NCBI RefSeq assembly: GCF_005860795.2
Contig: NZ_CP058350.1
Span: 1,084,501-1,148,500, forward strand
Direction: 5' to 3'
Source of the DNA: Peteryoungia desertarenae
Lineage (GTDB): Bacteria; Pseudomonadota; Alphaproteobacteria; Rhizobiales; Rhizobiaceae
Length of the DNA: 64,000 nucleotides
Part shown: positions 1 through 10,595 of the stretch, piece after piece
How positions within the stretch are numbered: position 1 is the stretch's first letter
Layout: the number at the start of each line of letters is the position of its first letter
The notes under the pieces: model-generated
Told to the model about the DNA's origin: nothing
What the model saw: only the letters and a program-made list of their open reading frames with translations
Databases searched by the model: none
Translations under genes and position numbers: made by a program

Positions 1-15
1 ATCCCTATTGCCCGA

Positions 16-50
16 ATTTCGTTTTGACCTAGGATGAAGCAAAACGAAAT
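16..50. promoter_or_regulatory. Inverted repeat upstream of glpR, candidate GlpR operator
   Basis: Two perfect 11-base arms, ATTTCGTTTTG at 16-26 and CAAAACGAAAT at 40-50, are separated by 13 bases and lie just before the DeoR-type repressor gene. The core TTTCGTTT recurs at the glpD promoter, which suggests a shared operator for the product of the gene at 65. That GlpR binds here is inference; a simple stem-loop in the leader is the alternative. Confidence 0.55.
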
Positions 51-64
51 AGGGGAGGGGTGGA

Positions 65-844
65 ATGCTGTTTTCAGCGCGTCAGGCCGAGATCATGGAA
101 CTGGCCAAGGAACAGGGACGTGTCCTGGTCGAGGAGCTGGCAGCGCGCTTCGCCGTGACTCCGCAGACGATCCGCAAGGATCTGAATGATCTCTGCGACA
201 GCCGCGCCCTGAACCGGATCCATGGCGGCGCCGTGTTTCCAAGCGGAAACGAAAATGTAAAATACGAAGCGCGCCGTTCGATGGCGGCTGCCGAGAAACA
301 GGCGATCGGGCGGGCGGCAGCCGCTCTCATCCCCGACAATTCTTCCCTCTTCATGAATATCGGCACGACGACCGAAGCCGTGGGCGAGGCCCTTGTGGAT
401 CACAAGGAGCTGATGGTCATCACCAACAATATCAATGTGGCCAATCGCTTGCGCGTCTATCCCTCGATCGAGGTGGTGATTGCCGGCGGTGTGGTGCGCG
501 GCTCCGATGGCGGTATCGTCGGCGAGGCGGCGGTCGACTTCATCCGCCAGTTCAAGGTGGATTTTGCCGTCATTGGTGCCTCGGCTCTGGATGAAGATGG
601 CGCACTTCTCGATTTCGATTTTCGCGAAGTGAAAGTGGCCCAGGCGATCATCGCCAATGCGCGCCATGTCATACTGGTGGCCGATGCGACCAAGTTCGAG
701 CGTACGGCACCCGTCCGGATCGGTCATATCAGCCAGGTGCACACCTTCATTACCGACCGCTGTCCGAGAGAAGGCCTGCGCGCCATCTGCCAGGACAAGG
801 ATGTGCGCCTGATCGAAACCAACCCCGAAGGACCTCTCAACTGA
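65..844 (+). CDS. glpR: DeoR-family transcriptional repressor of glycerol genes
   Basis: The 259-residue protein has the DeoR layout. An N-terminal winged helix-turn-helix occupies roughly residues 6-57 (RQAEIMELAKEQG, then TPQTIRKDL and IHGGAV). A sugar-phosphate sensor domain follows (IGTTTEAV, ITNNINVA, AGGVVRGSDGG). DeoR regulators of this type release DNA on binding a phosphorylated effector, probably glycerol 3-phosphate here. The start follows a purine-rich ribosome site (GGGGAGGGG). The gene precedes glpD by about 110 bases, with repeats matching its own upstream palindrome in between. The role as repressor of the downstream glycerol genes is inferred from context and family. Confidence 0.85.
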   Translation: MLFSARQAEIMELAKEQGRVLVEELAARFAVTPQTIRKDLNDLCDSRALNRIHGGAVFPSGNENVKYEARRSMAAAEKQAIGRAAAALIPDNSSLFMNIGTTTEAVGEALVDHKELMVITNNINVANRLRVYPSIEVVIAGGVVRGSDGGIVGEAAVDFIRQFKVDFAVIGASALDEDGALLDFDFREVKVAQAIIANARHVILVADATKFERTAPVRIGHISQVHTFITDRCPREGLRAICQDKDVRLIETNPEGPLN

Positions 845-866
845 GCCGAATGAACTTTATCAGAAC

Positions 867-901
867 TTTCGTTTGACATTCATTTTGATTTCGATTTAGA
901 T
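867..901 (+). promoter_or_regulatory. glpD promoter overlapped by TTTCG repeats
   Basis: TTGACA at 873-878 and TTAGAT at 896-901 are 17 bases apart, a good sigma-70-type promoter. TTTCGTTTGA at 867-876 overlaps the -35 element and ATTTCGATTTAG at 888-899 overlaps the -10. Both resemble the arms of the palindrome in front of glpR. A repressor on these repeats would block polymerase directly, fitting control of glpD and downstream genes by the neighbouring DeoR protein. Confidence 0.6.
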
Positions 902-955
902 CTCCTTGCTTTCGCAAATGCAAAGGATATTGCAATGCGAAATGTCGGAGGGAGC

Positions 956-2464
956 ATGTCTCAAGGCGAAGTTTTCGATCTGTTCGTGATTGGTGGCGGC
1001 ATCAATGGCTGCGGCATTGCGCGTGATGCGGCGGGTCGCGGTTATTCGGTCGCGCTTGCGGAAATGAACGATTTTGCCTCCGGCACCTCGTCCGGCGCGA
1101 CCAAACTCATCCATGGTGGCCTTCGCTACCTCGAACACTACGAATTCCGGCTGGTGCGGGAAGCCCTGATGGAGCGCGAAGTGCTCTGGGCCATGGCGCC
1201 CCATGTCATCTGGCCATTGCGCTTCGTTCTGCCTTTCCAGAAGGGTGGGGTGCGTCCTGCTTGGCTGATCCGGCTTGGTCTGTTTCTCTATGATCACCTC
1301 GGCGGTCGCAAGCTTCTGCCGGCGACAAAGACACTGGACCTGCGCCGCGATCCGGCCGGCAAACCCTTGAAACCCGTTTTCTCCAAGGCTTTCGAATACT
1401 CAGACGGCTGGGTCGATGATGCCCGCATGGTCGTGCTGAATGCACGGGACGCCGAAATCCGTGGGGCAACCATCCTGAGCCGCCATCGCGTGACATCGGC
1501 GCGCCGCGAAAATGGCATATGGGTCATCACGACGAAGAACCAGCTGACAGGAGAACTGTCGACCCGCAAGGCGCGCATGCTGGTCAATGCGGCCGGACCC
1601 TGGGTGGATCAGGTGCTGGCTGGCGCCTTCGGACGCAACAATGTTCACAATGTCCGTCTCGTGCAGGGCAGCCACATCATTGTGCGCAAGAAGTTTTCCG
1701 ACCCGCGCGCTTACTTTTTCCAGAACCCGGACAATCGCATCATCTTCGCCATTCCCTATGAGGGCGATTTCACCCTGATCGGCACAACGGATCGTGATTA
1801 CTCGGATGATCCGAAAGATGTGAAGATCAGCCAGGAGGAGATCGACTATCTGTGCAATGCGGCGAGCGAGTATTTCTCTGAGCCCATCACGCCCACCGAC
1901 ATTGTCTGGAGCTATTCGGCGGTGCGCCCGCTCTATGATGACGGGGCTTCGAAGGCACAGGAGGCGACCCGCGATTACGTGCTGAAGATCGAGATGGGTG
2001 ATCAGGGTGCGCCGCTGCTCAACGTCTTCGGTGGCAAGCTGACAACGTATCGGCGTCTGGCCGAACATGCATTGGAAAAGATCGGTGAGACGATCGGCGT
2101 CAAGGGCAAGTCCTGGACGGCGGGTTCGCGTCTGCCGGGGGGTGACTTTCCGGTGACCGGATTTGAGGCTCAGGTGGCAGAATTCTTGAAGGCCTATCCG
2201 TTTCTCGACCGGCTTCATGCCGAGCGCCTCATTCGCTGCTACGGCACGGACGCCCGCGCGATCCTTGGGACGGCCAAGACGAAGTCTGATCTCGGACAGC
2301 ATTTCGGCGGCACGCTTTATGAATGCGAAGTGCGCTGGATGATCGAGAAGGAATGGGCGGTCAACGCCGAGGATGTGTTGTGGAGGCGGACGAAACAGGG
2401 CCTGTTCCTGACGTCCAAGGAGGCCACGATGCTCAATGACTACATGGAGAAGGTGGCAGCCTGA
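956..2464 (+). CDS. glpD: Aerobic glycerol-3-phosphate dehydrogenase
   Basis: This FAD enzyme oxidises glycerol 3-phosphate to dihydroxyacetone phosphate and passes electrons to the membrane quinone pool. The 502-residue protein begins with a dinucleotide-binding fold (VIGGGINGCGIARDA). It contains GATKLIHGGLRYLE, typical of GlpD, and a C-terminal GlpD/DAO domain with the NVFGGKLTTYR segment. The start at 956 is chosen over the in-frame ATG at 935 because GGAGGG lies 3-8 bases upstream of 956. Forty-seven bases separate it from the transporter genes, which are probably co-transcribed. It consumes the product of glpK encoded at the far end of the locus. Confidence 0.95.
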   Translation: MSQGEVFDLFVIGGGINGCGIARDAAGRGYSVALAEMNDFASGTSSGATKLIHGGLRYLEHYEFRLVREALMEREVLWAMAPHVIWPLRFVLPFQKGGVRPAWLIRLGLFLYDHLGGRKLLPATKTLDLRRDPAGKPLKPVFSKAFEYSDGWVDDARMVVLNARDAEIRGATILSRHRVTSARRENGIWVITTKNQLTGELSTRKARMLVNAAGPWVDQVLAGAFGRNNVHNVRLVQGSHIIVRKKFSDPRAYFFQNPDNRIIFAIPYEGDFTLIGTTDRDYSDDPKDVKISQEEIDYLCNAASEYFSEPITPTDIVWSYSAVRPLYDDGASKAQEATRDYVLKIEMGDQGAPLLNVFGGKLTTYRRLAEHALEKIGETIGVKGKSWTAGSRLPGGDFPVTGFEAQVAEFLKAYPFLDRLHAERLIRCYGTDARAILGTAKTKSDLGQHFGGTLYECEVRWMIEKEWAVNAEDVLWRRTKQGLFLTSKEATMLNDYMEKVAA

Positions 2465-2511
2465 CAGCCGCTTTTTCAAGATCGCCAGAGGTTGGGGAGG
2501 CCCGAGGATAG

Positions 2512-3594
2512 ATGCTTGAACTGAAACAAGTCTCGAAGATGGCGGGGGGTGGATACCACATCTACCCGACCGACATGACGCTCAAGCGGGGGACGCTGAA
2601 CGTCTTGCTCGGACCCACACTTTCGGGCAAGACCTCGCTGATGCGGCTGATGGCGGGGCTCGACAAGCCAAACTCCGGCTCCGTTCATTTCGATGGCGTG
2701 GATGTCACGGGTGTTACGGTCCAGAAGCGCAATGTCGCAATGGTCTACCAGCAGTTCATCAACTACCCGGCGCTGACCGTTTACGAAAACATCGCGTCCC
2801 CGATGCGCGTTGCCGGCAAGGACAGCGCAACGATTGACCGGGAAGTGCGCAAGGCCGCCGAGCTCTTGCGCCTGACGCCCTATCTCGACCGCACGCCGCT
2901 CAATCTCTCGGGCGGACAGCAGCAGCGCACGGCGCTTGCACGCGCCATCGTCAAGCGCGCCAATCTCGTCCTGCTGGACGAGCCGCTCGCCAATCTCGAT
3001 TACAAGCTGCGCGAGGAACTGCGCGAGGAGCTGCCGAAGATCTTTGCCGAATCCGGCGCAATCTTCGTCTATGCGACGACCGAACCCTCGGAAGCTTTGC
3101 TTCTTGGTGGCAATACCGCAACGCTCTCCGAAGGGCGGGTGACCCAGTTTGGCCCGACGATCGACGTCTATCGCCGACCGGTCGATTTGCTGACAGCGAA
3201 GACCTTTGCCGATCCGCCGCTCAACACGATCGAGGTGATGAAAAACGGGAGCCAGTTTACGCTGGACGGTGCAGCTGTGTTTGACGTGCCCACTCATGTG
3301 GCCGGCGTGCCTGATGGACCGATGACAGTGGCTTTTCATCCGCATCATCTTTTCCCGAAGCAGACACCAAATGCGCCGACCGGGCTTGTGGCGCGCACCG
3401 AAGTCTCTGAAATCGCAGGCTCCGAAAGCTTTATCCATATCGACTACCGGGGTCAGCGCTGGGTGATGCTTGCCCATGGTATCCATGACATGGACCCGGA
3501 TCAGGAGATCACGGTCTATCTCGATACGCGCCACCTGATGGCATTCGATGCAACCGGCAGGTCGCTGGCCATGCCGCAGCCCCTTGCGGCGTGA
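2512..3594 (+). CDS. glpS: Glycerol ABC transporter ATP-binding protein GlpS
   Basis: One of two ATPases powering glycerol import, as in the glpSTPQUV system of Rhizobium leguminosarum. In order: Walker A (GPTLSGKTS, about residues 34-42), Q-loop (VYQQFINYP), a canonical signature LSGGQQQR (about 131-138), Walker B LVLLDEPLAN, and a C-terminal TOBE-like domain; 360 residues is usual for UgpC/MalK types. The H-loop position reads YATTEP where homologues have YVTHDQ, so the switch histidine is absent. GlpT has the histidine but a degenerate signature, so the pair would form one competent and one degenerate ATP site. The glpT start is 13 bases past the stop. Confidence 0.9.
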   Translation: MLELKQVSKMAGGGYHIYPTDMTLKRGTLNVLLGPTLSGKTSLMRLMAGLDKPNSGSVHFDGVDVTGVTVQKRNVAMVYQQFINYPALTVYENIASPMRVAGKDSATIDREVRKAAELLRLTPYLDRTPLNLSGGQQQRTALARAIVKRANLVLLDEPLANLDYKLREELREELPKIFAESGAIFVYATTEPSEALLLGGNTATLSEGRVTQFGPTIDVYRRPVDLLTAKTFADPPLNTIEVMKNGSQFTLDGAAVFDVPTHVAGVPDGPMTVAFHPHHLFPKQTPNAPTGLVARTEVSEIAGSESFIHIDYRGQRWVMLAHGIHDMDPDQEITVYLDTRHLMAFDATGRSLAMPQPLAA

Positions 3595-3606
3595 GGAGGA
3601 GCGACC

Positions 3607-4677
3607 ATGGCCCGTATCAATCTCGACCATATCCGCCACGCCTACTCCGCCAAGGCCCGCGCTGCCGGTGATTTTGCCCTGAAGGAAGTGCATCACGAAT
3701 GGGACGACGGTGGCGCCTATGCGCTTCTCGGGCCCTCCGGCTGCGGCAAGACCACGCTTCTCAACATCATTTCCGGCCTGTTGCATCCCTCGGATGGCAG
3801 CATCCAGTTCGATGGCGTGGACGTCACCAACCTGCCGACCCAGGCGCGCAACATTGCCCAGGTGTTCCAGTTCCCCGTCGTCTATGACACCATGAGTGTC
3901 TTCGACAATCTGGCCTTCCCCTTGCGCAACCGCCATGTAGCTGAAGCCGAGGTGAACCGTCGTGTGACCGAGATACTGGAGATGATCGGCCTCTCCGACA
4001 TGGCGCACAAGCGCGCCCAGGGGCTGACGGCCGACCTCAAGCAGAAGATCTCGCTGGGACGCGGCCTTGTCCGCTCTGATGTCAACGCCATTCTCTTCGA
4101 CGAGCCGCTGACCGTCATTGATCCGCACATGAAATGGGTGCTGCGCTCGCAGTTGAAGCAGCTCCACCGCCGCTCCGGCTTCACTATGGTCTATGTCACC
4201 CACGACCAGACCGAGGCGTTGACTTTCGCCGACAAGGTGGTGGTCATGTATGACGGTGAAATTGTCCAGATCGGCACGCCCGCCGAACTTTTCGAGCGGC
4301 CAAGTCACACCTTCGTGGGCTATTTCATCGGCTCGCCGGGCATGAATGTTTTGCCGGCTAAGGTCTTAGGCTCCCATGCGGTAATCGGCGATCAGTCCGT
4401 CGCCCTGCCGGGTCAGCCAAAACTCTCCGGCGAAAGCCGCATCGAGCTCGGTATCCGGCCGGAATTCATCCGGCTCGGGCGTGAGGGCATGCCGGTCACG
4501 ATCAGCAAGGTCGAGGATATCGGACGCCAGAAGATCGTTCGCGCCACCTTCTGCGGCCATGCTCTTTCGGTCGTTCTTTCGGAGGACGAAGAGGTGCCGT
4601 CGGACGCAGGCATCACATTTGTACCCGACGGCATCGGCATTTTCGCCGATAGCTGGCGTGTGGGCATGGAGGGCTGA
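3607..4677 (+). CDS. glpT: Glycerol ABC transporter ATP-binding protein GlpT
   Basis: The second ATPase of the importer has 356 residues. Walker A is GPSGCGKTT, the Q-loop region is VFQFPVVYD, Walker B is ILFDEPLTVIDPH, and the H-loop histidine is present in YVTHDQTEAL. The signature region reads LTADLKQKISLGRG instead of LSGGQ, so this subunit alone cannot supply a normal signature to a partner. It probably works only as a heterodimer with GlpS. A TOBE domain is at the C-terminus. A purine-rich ribosome site (GAGGAGCGACC) precedes the ATG. The permease start is only 2 bases after the stop codon, showing tight operon packing. Confidence 0.9.
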   Translation: MARINLDHIRHAYSAKARAAGDFALKEVHHEWDDGGAYALLGPSGCGKTTLLNIISGLLHPSDGSIQFDGVDVTNLPTQARNIAQVFQFPVVYDTMSVFDNLAFPLRNRHVAEAEVNRRVTEILEMIGLSDMAHKRAQGLTADLKQKISLGRGLVRSDVNAILFDEPLTVIDPHMKWVLRSQLKQLHRRSGFTMVYVTHDQTEALTFADKVVVMYDGEIVQIGTPAELFERPSHTFVGYFIGSPGMNVLPAKVLGSHAVIGDQSVALPGQPKLSGESRIELGIRPEFIRLGREGMPVTISKVEDIGRQKIVRATFCGHALSVVLSEDEEVPSDAGITFVPDGIGIFADSWRVGMEG

Positions 4678-4679
4678 TC

Positions 4680-5546
<867 letters not shown>

Positions 5547-5557
5547 GGGAGGCAATC

Positions 5558-6376
<819 letters not shown>

Positions 6377-6386
6377 GGAGGCTGCA

Positions 6387-6668
6387 ATGGACTTTTCATG
6401 GATGGCCTGGACGACGCCGACGACGCTCTTCTTCGTCGTAATCTTCTGCCTGATCGCGGCCATGGCAGTCTGGGAATACTTCTCGCCAGGCGGCAATCCG
6501 CGCGTCGGCATCCTGCGCTTCGAGACGACACGGGGCGACCGCCTCTTCGTCTCGCTGCTCGGTTCGGCATTCATCAATCTCGCATGGCTCGGTCTCGTGG
6601 GACCGAATCTGTGGTGGGGTCTCGCTCTCTCCGTGGTCTACGCCATCGGCGTCTTCCGTTACGTGTAG
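6387..6668 (+). CDS. glpU: Small DUF2160 membrane protein GlpU
   Basis: This 93-residue protein has two or three hydrophobic stretches (TTLFFVVIFCLIAAMAVW, then FVSLLGSAFINLAWLGLV and the last 20 residues). It matches the DUF2160 type of small membrane protein that sits in the rhizobial glycerol transporter operon between glpQ and glpV. Its exact role is unknown; an accessory subunit of the permease is a guess from position. The start at 6387 follows GAGGAGG with good spacing; an upstream in-frame ATG at 6330 lies inside glpQ and has no such site. Confidence 0.8.
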   Translation: MDFSWMAWTTPTTLFFVVIFCLIAAMAVWEYFSPGGNPRVGILRFETTRGDRLFVSLLGSAFINLAWLGLVGPNLWWGLALSVVYAIGVFRYV

Positions 6669-6753
6669 GGCAAGAAAACGCGGATGGCGGCGGGAGGCTG
6701 CCATTCTCGGCACTGGGTAGAAACTGCAATCGCAACCTTTAGGGAGGACAAAC

Positions 6754-8475
6754 ATGCGAAAGCAACTCATGACAACAACGGCGGCCATGTTGCTTGCCAT
6801 GACCGGCGTGGCATTCGCCGACATGGAAGCGGCAAAAGCGTTTCTCGATGCGGAGATCGGCGATATGTCGTCGCTCGATCGCGCGGCGCAGGAAGCCGAA
6901 ATGCAGTGGTTCATCGACGCCGCCAAGCCTTTCCAGGGCATGGAAATCAAGGTCGTCTCCGAGACCATTACAACGCATGAATATGAATCCAAGGTCCTCG
7001 CTCCGGCCTTCACCGCCATCACCGGCATCAAGGTCACCCATGACCTGATCGGCGAAGGCGACGTCGTCGAAAAGCTGCAGACGCAGATGCAGTCGGGCGA
7101 GAACATCTACGACGCTTACATCAATGATAGCGACCTGATCGGCACCCATTGGCGCTATCAGCAGGTTCGCAACCTGACCGACTGGATGGCAGGCGAAGGC
7201 AAGGACGTCACCAGCCCGACCCTTGATGTCGAGGACTTCATCGGCCGGTCCTTCACGACCGCTCCCGATGGCAAGCTCTACCAGCTGCCGACCCAGCAGT
7301 TCGCGAATCTCTACTGGTTCCGCTATGACTGGTTCAACGACGAGAAGAACAAGGCCGACTTCAAGGCAAAGTATGGCTATGACCTCGGCGTACCGGTCAA
7401 CTGGTCGGCCTATGAAGATATCGCCGAGTTCTTCACCGGTCGCGAAATCGACGGCAAGAAGGTCTTCGGCCATATGGACTATGGCAAGAAGGACCCCTCG
7501 CTCGGCTGGCGCTTCACCGATGCCTGGCTCTCCATGGCCGGCAATGGTGACCGCGGTATTCCCAACGGTCGTCCGGTCGACGAATGGGGCATCAAGGTTG
7601 ACGAGAACTCCCGTCCGGTGGGCTCATGCGTTGCCCGTGGCGGTGACACCAACGGCCCGGCTGCTGTCTACTCTATCGAGAAATACCTCGACTGGCTGAA
7701 GGCCTATGCACCGCCGCAGGCCGCTGGCATGACCTTCTCCGAATCCGGCCCGGTTCCGGCCCAAGGTGAAATCGCCCAGCAGATGTTCTGGTACACCGCC
7801 TTCACCGCCGACATGGTCAAGGAAGGTCTGCCGGTCATGAATGAGGACGGCACGCCGAAGTGGCGCATGGCTCCCTCGCCGAAGGGCGCCTACTGGCAGG
7901 ATGGCATGAAGCTTGGCTATCAGGACGCCGGTTCCTGGACTCTGATGCAGTCGACGCCGGTCGATCGTGCCCAGGCTGCCTGGCTCTACGCTCAGTTCGT
8001 CACCTCCAAGACTGTCGACGTGAAGAAGAGCCATGTCGGCTTGACCTTCATCCGTCAGTCGACGCTCGACCATCCGTCCTTTACCGAGCGTGCTCCGAAG
8101 CTTGGCGGTCTGATCGAGTTCTATCGCTCGCCGGCCCGTCTGCAGTGGTCGCCGACCGGCACCAACGTTCCTGACTATCCGAAGCTGGCTCAGCTCTGGT
8201 GGCAGGCGATCGGTGACGCCTCTTCCGGCGCCAAGACCGCCCAGGAAGCCATGGACTCGCTCTGCGCCGAGCAGGAAAAGGTTCTTGAGCGTCTCGAGCG
8301 TGCAGGCGTCCAGGGCGATATCGGTCCGAAGCTCGCCGAGGAAAAGACCCTCGAAGAGTGGAATGCCGACGCCGTTGCCAAGGGTAATCTCGCTCCTCAG
8401 CTGAAGCTGGCTGACGAGAAGGGCACCCCGATGACCGTCAACTACGACGAACTGGTCAAGAGCTGGCAGAACTGA
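6754..8475 (+). CDS. glpV: Periplasmic glycerol-binding protein GlpV
   Basis: Substrate-binding component of the importer, 573 residues. A signal peptide is evident (MRKQLMTTTAAMLLAMTGVAFA, cut near residue 22). The mature part is a family-1-type extracellular solute-binding fold (KVVSETITTHEYESKVLAPAF, LQTQMQSGENIYDAY). It is clearly longer than common 400-450-residue sugar-binding proteins, in line with the large binding proteins of glycerol systems. AGGGAGG precedes the ATG. The 85-base gap after glpU holds a small hairpin (6684-6704), and a 9-bp terminator-like hairpin follows the gene; both could adjust mRNA levels of this high-demand component. Confidence 0.88.
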   Translation: MRKQLMTTTAAMLLAMTGVAFADMEAAKAFLDAEIGDMSSLDRAAQEAEMQWFIDAAKPFQGMEIKVVSETITTHEYESKVLAPAFTAITGIKVTHDLIGEGDVVEKLQTQMQSGENIYDAYINDSDLIGTHWRYQQVRNLTDWMAGEGKDVTSPTLDVEDFIGRSFTTAPDGKLYQLPTQQFANLYWFRYDWFNDEKNKADFKAKYGYDLGVPVNWSAYEDIAEFFTGREIDGKKVFGHMDYGKKDPSLGWRFTDAWLSMAGNGDRGIPNGRPVDEWGIKVDENSRPVGSCVARGGDTNGPAAVYSIEKYLDWLKAYAPPQAAGMTFSESGPVPAQGEIAQQMFWYTAFTADMVKEGLPVMNEDGTPKWRMAPSPKGAYWQDGMKLGYQDAGSWTLMQSTPVDRAQAAWLYAQFVTSKTVDVKKSHVGLTFIRQSTLDHPSFTERAPKLGGLIEFYRSPARLQWSPTGTNVPDYPKLAQLWWQAIGDASSGAKTAQEAMDSLCAEQEKVLERLERAGVQGDIGPKLAEEKTLEEWNADAVAKGNLAPQLKLADEKGTPMTVNYDELVKSWQN

Positions 8476-8501
8476 TCTGACATCTCTGTCGATTGACAAT
8501 T

Positions 8502-8533
8502 GCCGGGGCGAAAACTACGCCCCGGCTTCTTCT
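8502..8533 (+). terminator. Terminator-like hairpin between glpV and glpK
   Basis: GCCGGGGCG at 8502-8510 and CGCCCCGGC at 8518-8526 form a perfect 9-bp stem with a 7-base loop, followed by TTCTTCT. It may partly terminate transcription after glpV, lowering glpK expression relative to the binding protein, or protect the 3' end of the upstream mRNA. Confidence 0.65.
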
Positions 8534-8552
8534 ATAAGGGAGCTTTGAACGG

Positions 8553-10049
8553 ATGAGCGGCTATATTCTGGCAATCGACCAGGGCACGACCTCGACGCGC
8601 TCGATGATCTTCGATCACGAAATGCACATCGTAGGCACCGCCCAGCAGGAATTCACCCAGCATTTTCCCGATTCGGGCTGGGTCGAGCATGATGCAGACG
8701 AGATATGGCAGAGCGTGCTCGACACCATCCGCAAGGCTGTCGAAAAGGCCGGTATCTCTATCGGCGACGTGACCGCGATCGGCATCACCAACCAGCGCGA
8801 GACCGTCGTTGTCTGGGACCGCAATACGGGCAAACCCGTTCATAAAGCGATTGTCTGGCAGGACCGTCGCACGGCGCGCTTCTGCGACGAATTGAAGGGC
8901 AGGGGATTGGAGCCGCTCTTCACGACAAAGACCGGCCTGCTGCTTGATCCCTATTTCTCCGGCACCAAGCTCTCCTGGCTCCTGAAGAATGTCGACGGCC
9001 TGAAGGCCCGCGCCGAAAACGGCGAGATCTGCTTCGGGACGGTCGATAGCTGGCTGATCTACAAGCTGACTGGCGGGCGCGCCCATGTGACCGATGCGAC
9101 CAATGCCTCGCGCACGCTGATCTATGACATTGGCGAAAACCAGTTTGACGACGAGCTTCTCTCTATCCTCGAAATCCCGCGAGCGATGCTGCCGGAGGTC
9201 AAGGACTGCGCCGATGACTTCGGCATCACCGACAAAGCGGTGCTCGGCGCCGAAATCCCGATCCTCGGCGTTGCCGGCGATCAGCAGGCGGCTGTCATCG
9301 GCAATGCCTGCTTCCAGCCAGGCATGATGAAGTCGACATACGGGACAGGCTGCTTCGCGCTGTTGAACACCGGCACAGACCGTGTCCAGTCAAAGAACCG
9401 GCTGCTGACCACCATCGCCTATCGGATGAATGGCGTGACCACTTACGCACTCGAAGGTTCGATCTTCATTGCCGGTGCAGCGGTCCAGTGGCTTCGTGAT
9501 GAGCTGGGCTTTGTCAAGGTTGCTTCGGAGACGGATGCGCTTGCCAAGCAGGCCGATCCGCAGCAGCGCATCTATCTCGTCCCTGCTTTCACGGGACTTG
9601 GCGCGCCCTACTGGGATGCCGACGCCCGCGGCGCGATCTTCGGCCTGACGCGGGGCTCCGGTCCTGCCGAATTTGCCCGCGCTGTGCTCGAAAGTGTCGC
9701 CTACCAGACCCATGATCTCCTGGAAGCCATGCAGAAGGATTGGGGTGGCGCAAATAGCGAAACCGTCTTGCGCGTCGACGGCGGGATGGTGGCGTCAGAC
9801 TGGACGATGCAGCGGCTTGCCGACATTCTCGATGCGCCAGTCGATCGTCCGGTGATCCTTGAGACAACCGTGCTCGGCGCCGCATGGCTGGCAGGCTCGC
9901 GCTCAGGCCTCTGGCCGGATCAGGAGGGTTTTGCCGCGACCTGGCGGCGCAATCATCGCTTCGAGCCCGGCATGGCAGCGAGCGAGCGCGAAACTGCAAT
10001 CGCCGGCTGGAAGGACAGAGTCTCACGCTGCCTGACCCATCGCAGCTGA
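8553..10049 (+). CDS. glpK: Glycerol kinase
   Basis: This enzyme phosphorylates glycerol with ATP to glycerol 3-phosphate, trapping it in the cell for GlpD. The 498-residue length is standard. The FGGY-kinase hallmarks are [10 protein letters not shown] at residues 8-17, [11 protein letters not shown] near 83-93, DATNASRTL, the catalytic-region GVAGDQQAA, and the C-terminal [18 protein letters not shown] ribosome site is about 10 bases before the ATG. It follows glpV by 77 bases across a terminator-like hairpin, so it may have partly independent expression. The locus ends with a strong terminator at 10070. Confidence 0.96.
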   Translation: MSGYILAIDQGTTSTRSMIFDHEMHIVGTAQQEFTQHFPDSGWVEHDADEIWQSVLDTIRKAVEKAGISIGDVTAIGITNQRETVVVWDRNTGKPVHKAIVWQDRRTARFCDELKGRGLEPLFTTKTGLLLDPYFSGTKLSWLLKNVDGLKARAENGEICFGTVDSWLIYKLTGGRAHVTDATNASRTLIYDIGENQFDDELLSILEIPRAMLPEVKDCADDFGITDKAVLGAEIPILGVAGDQQAAVIGNACFQPGMMKSTYGTGCFALLNTGTDRVQSKNRLLTTIAYRMNGVTTYALEGSIFIAGAAVQWLRDELGFVKVASETDALAKQADPQQRIYLVPAFTGLGAPYWDADARGAIFGLTRGSGPAEFARAVLESVAYQTHDLLEAMQKDWGGANSETVLRVDGGMVASDWTMQRLADILDAPVDRPVILETTVLGAAWLAGSRSGLWPDQEGFAATWRRNHRFEPGMAASERETAIAGWKDRVSRCLTHRS

Positions 10050-10069
10050 AAGGCCAAAGTCAAAAAGAA

Positions 10070-10103
10070 GAGACCGCCGAGCTCCATGATCGGCGGTCTC
10101 TTT
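10070..10103. terminator. Bidirectional terminator between glpK and coxG
   Basis: GAGACCGCCGA at 10070-10080 pairs perfectly with TCGGCGGTCTC at 10090-10100 (11 bp, 9-base loop). TTTGTT follows on the plus strand, and CAAAAAG precedes it, giving CTTTTTG on the minus strand. It can end both the glycerol operon and the convergent cox operon. Confidence 0.85.
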
Positions 10104-10122
10104 GTTACTGCTATTTGAAAGC

Positions 10123-10581
10123 TCAGCTGGCCACCGGCGCTTCCTGGACCTTGGCACCAAAATTCGAAAAGAACTCTCCGGCGAGCTTTTTGGCCGTTGA
10201 ATCAATAAGCCGGCTACCAAGCTGCGCGATCTTGCCGCCCACTTCCGCCTTGACGACATAGGTCAGGATCGTCGCGTCCGGGCCGTCTGCTTCCAGGGAG
10301 ACATCGGCACCGCCCTTGGCAAAACCGGCAAGCCCACCCTTGCCCTCACCGGCGATGGTGTAGGAGTTCGGTGGATTAAGGTTCTGTAGTTCGACTGCGC
10401 CTTCGAACTTCGCCTTGATCGGACCGACCTTCAAGACGACCTTAGCCGTCATGTGGGTGTCGGAGGTCTTTTCCAGGCTCTCGCAGCCGGGAATGGACTG
10501 CCGCAGGATCTCGGGGTCGTTAAGCGCGCGCCACACCACATCCACCGGTGCCTCAATCCGTTCGCTACCTTGCATGTCCAT
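10123..10581 (-). CDS. coxG: CO dehydrogenase accessory protein CoxG (SRPBCC fold)
   Basis: The 152-residue protein belongs to the CoxG/SRPBCC family: RIEAPVDVVWRALNDPEIL near the start, IPGCESL, then GPIKAKFEGAVEL and GEGKGGLAGFAKGGADVSL. In CO-oxidising bacteria CoxG helps connect CO dehydrogenase to the membrane and quinones. Many relatives carry an extra C-terminal segment ending in a hydrophobic anchor; this one stops soon after the core domain, so a soluble form is predicted. It is the last gene of the minus-strand cox operon, 14 bases after coxF, and ends just before the shared terminator. A GGAGGA ribosome site precedes the start. Confidence 0.85.
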   Translation of the reverse strand: MDMQGSERIEAPVDVVWRALNDPEILRQSIPGCESLEKTSDTHMTAKVVLKVGPIKAKFEGAVELQNLNPPNSYTIAGEGKGGLAGFAKGGADVSLEADGPDATILTYVVKAEVGGKIAQLGSRLIDSTAKKLAGEFFSNFGAKVQEAPVAS

Positions 10582-10595
10582 GGTCGTTCCTCCTG

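Noticed and set aside
2476..4308. Long open frame of 610 codons on the minus strand
   Set aside because: It lies antisense to glpS and glpT, whose products have full ABC motifs; the antisense product has no family features and follows from high GC codon bias.
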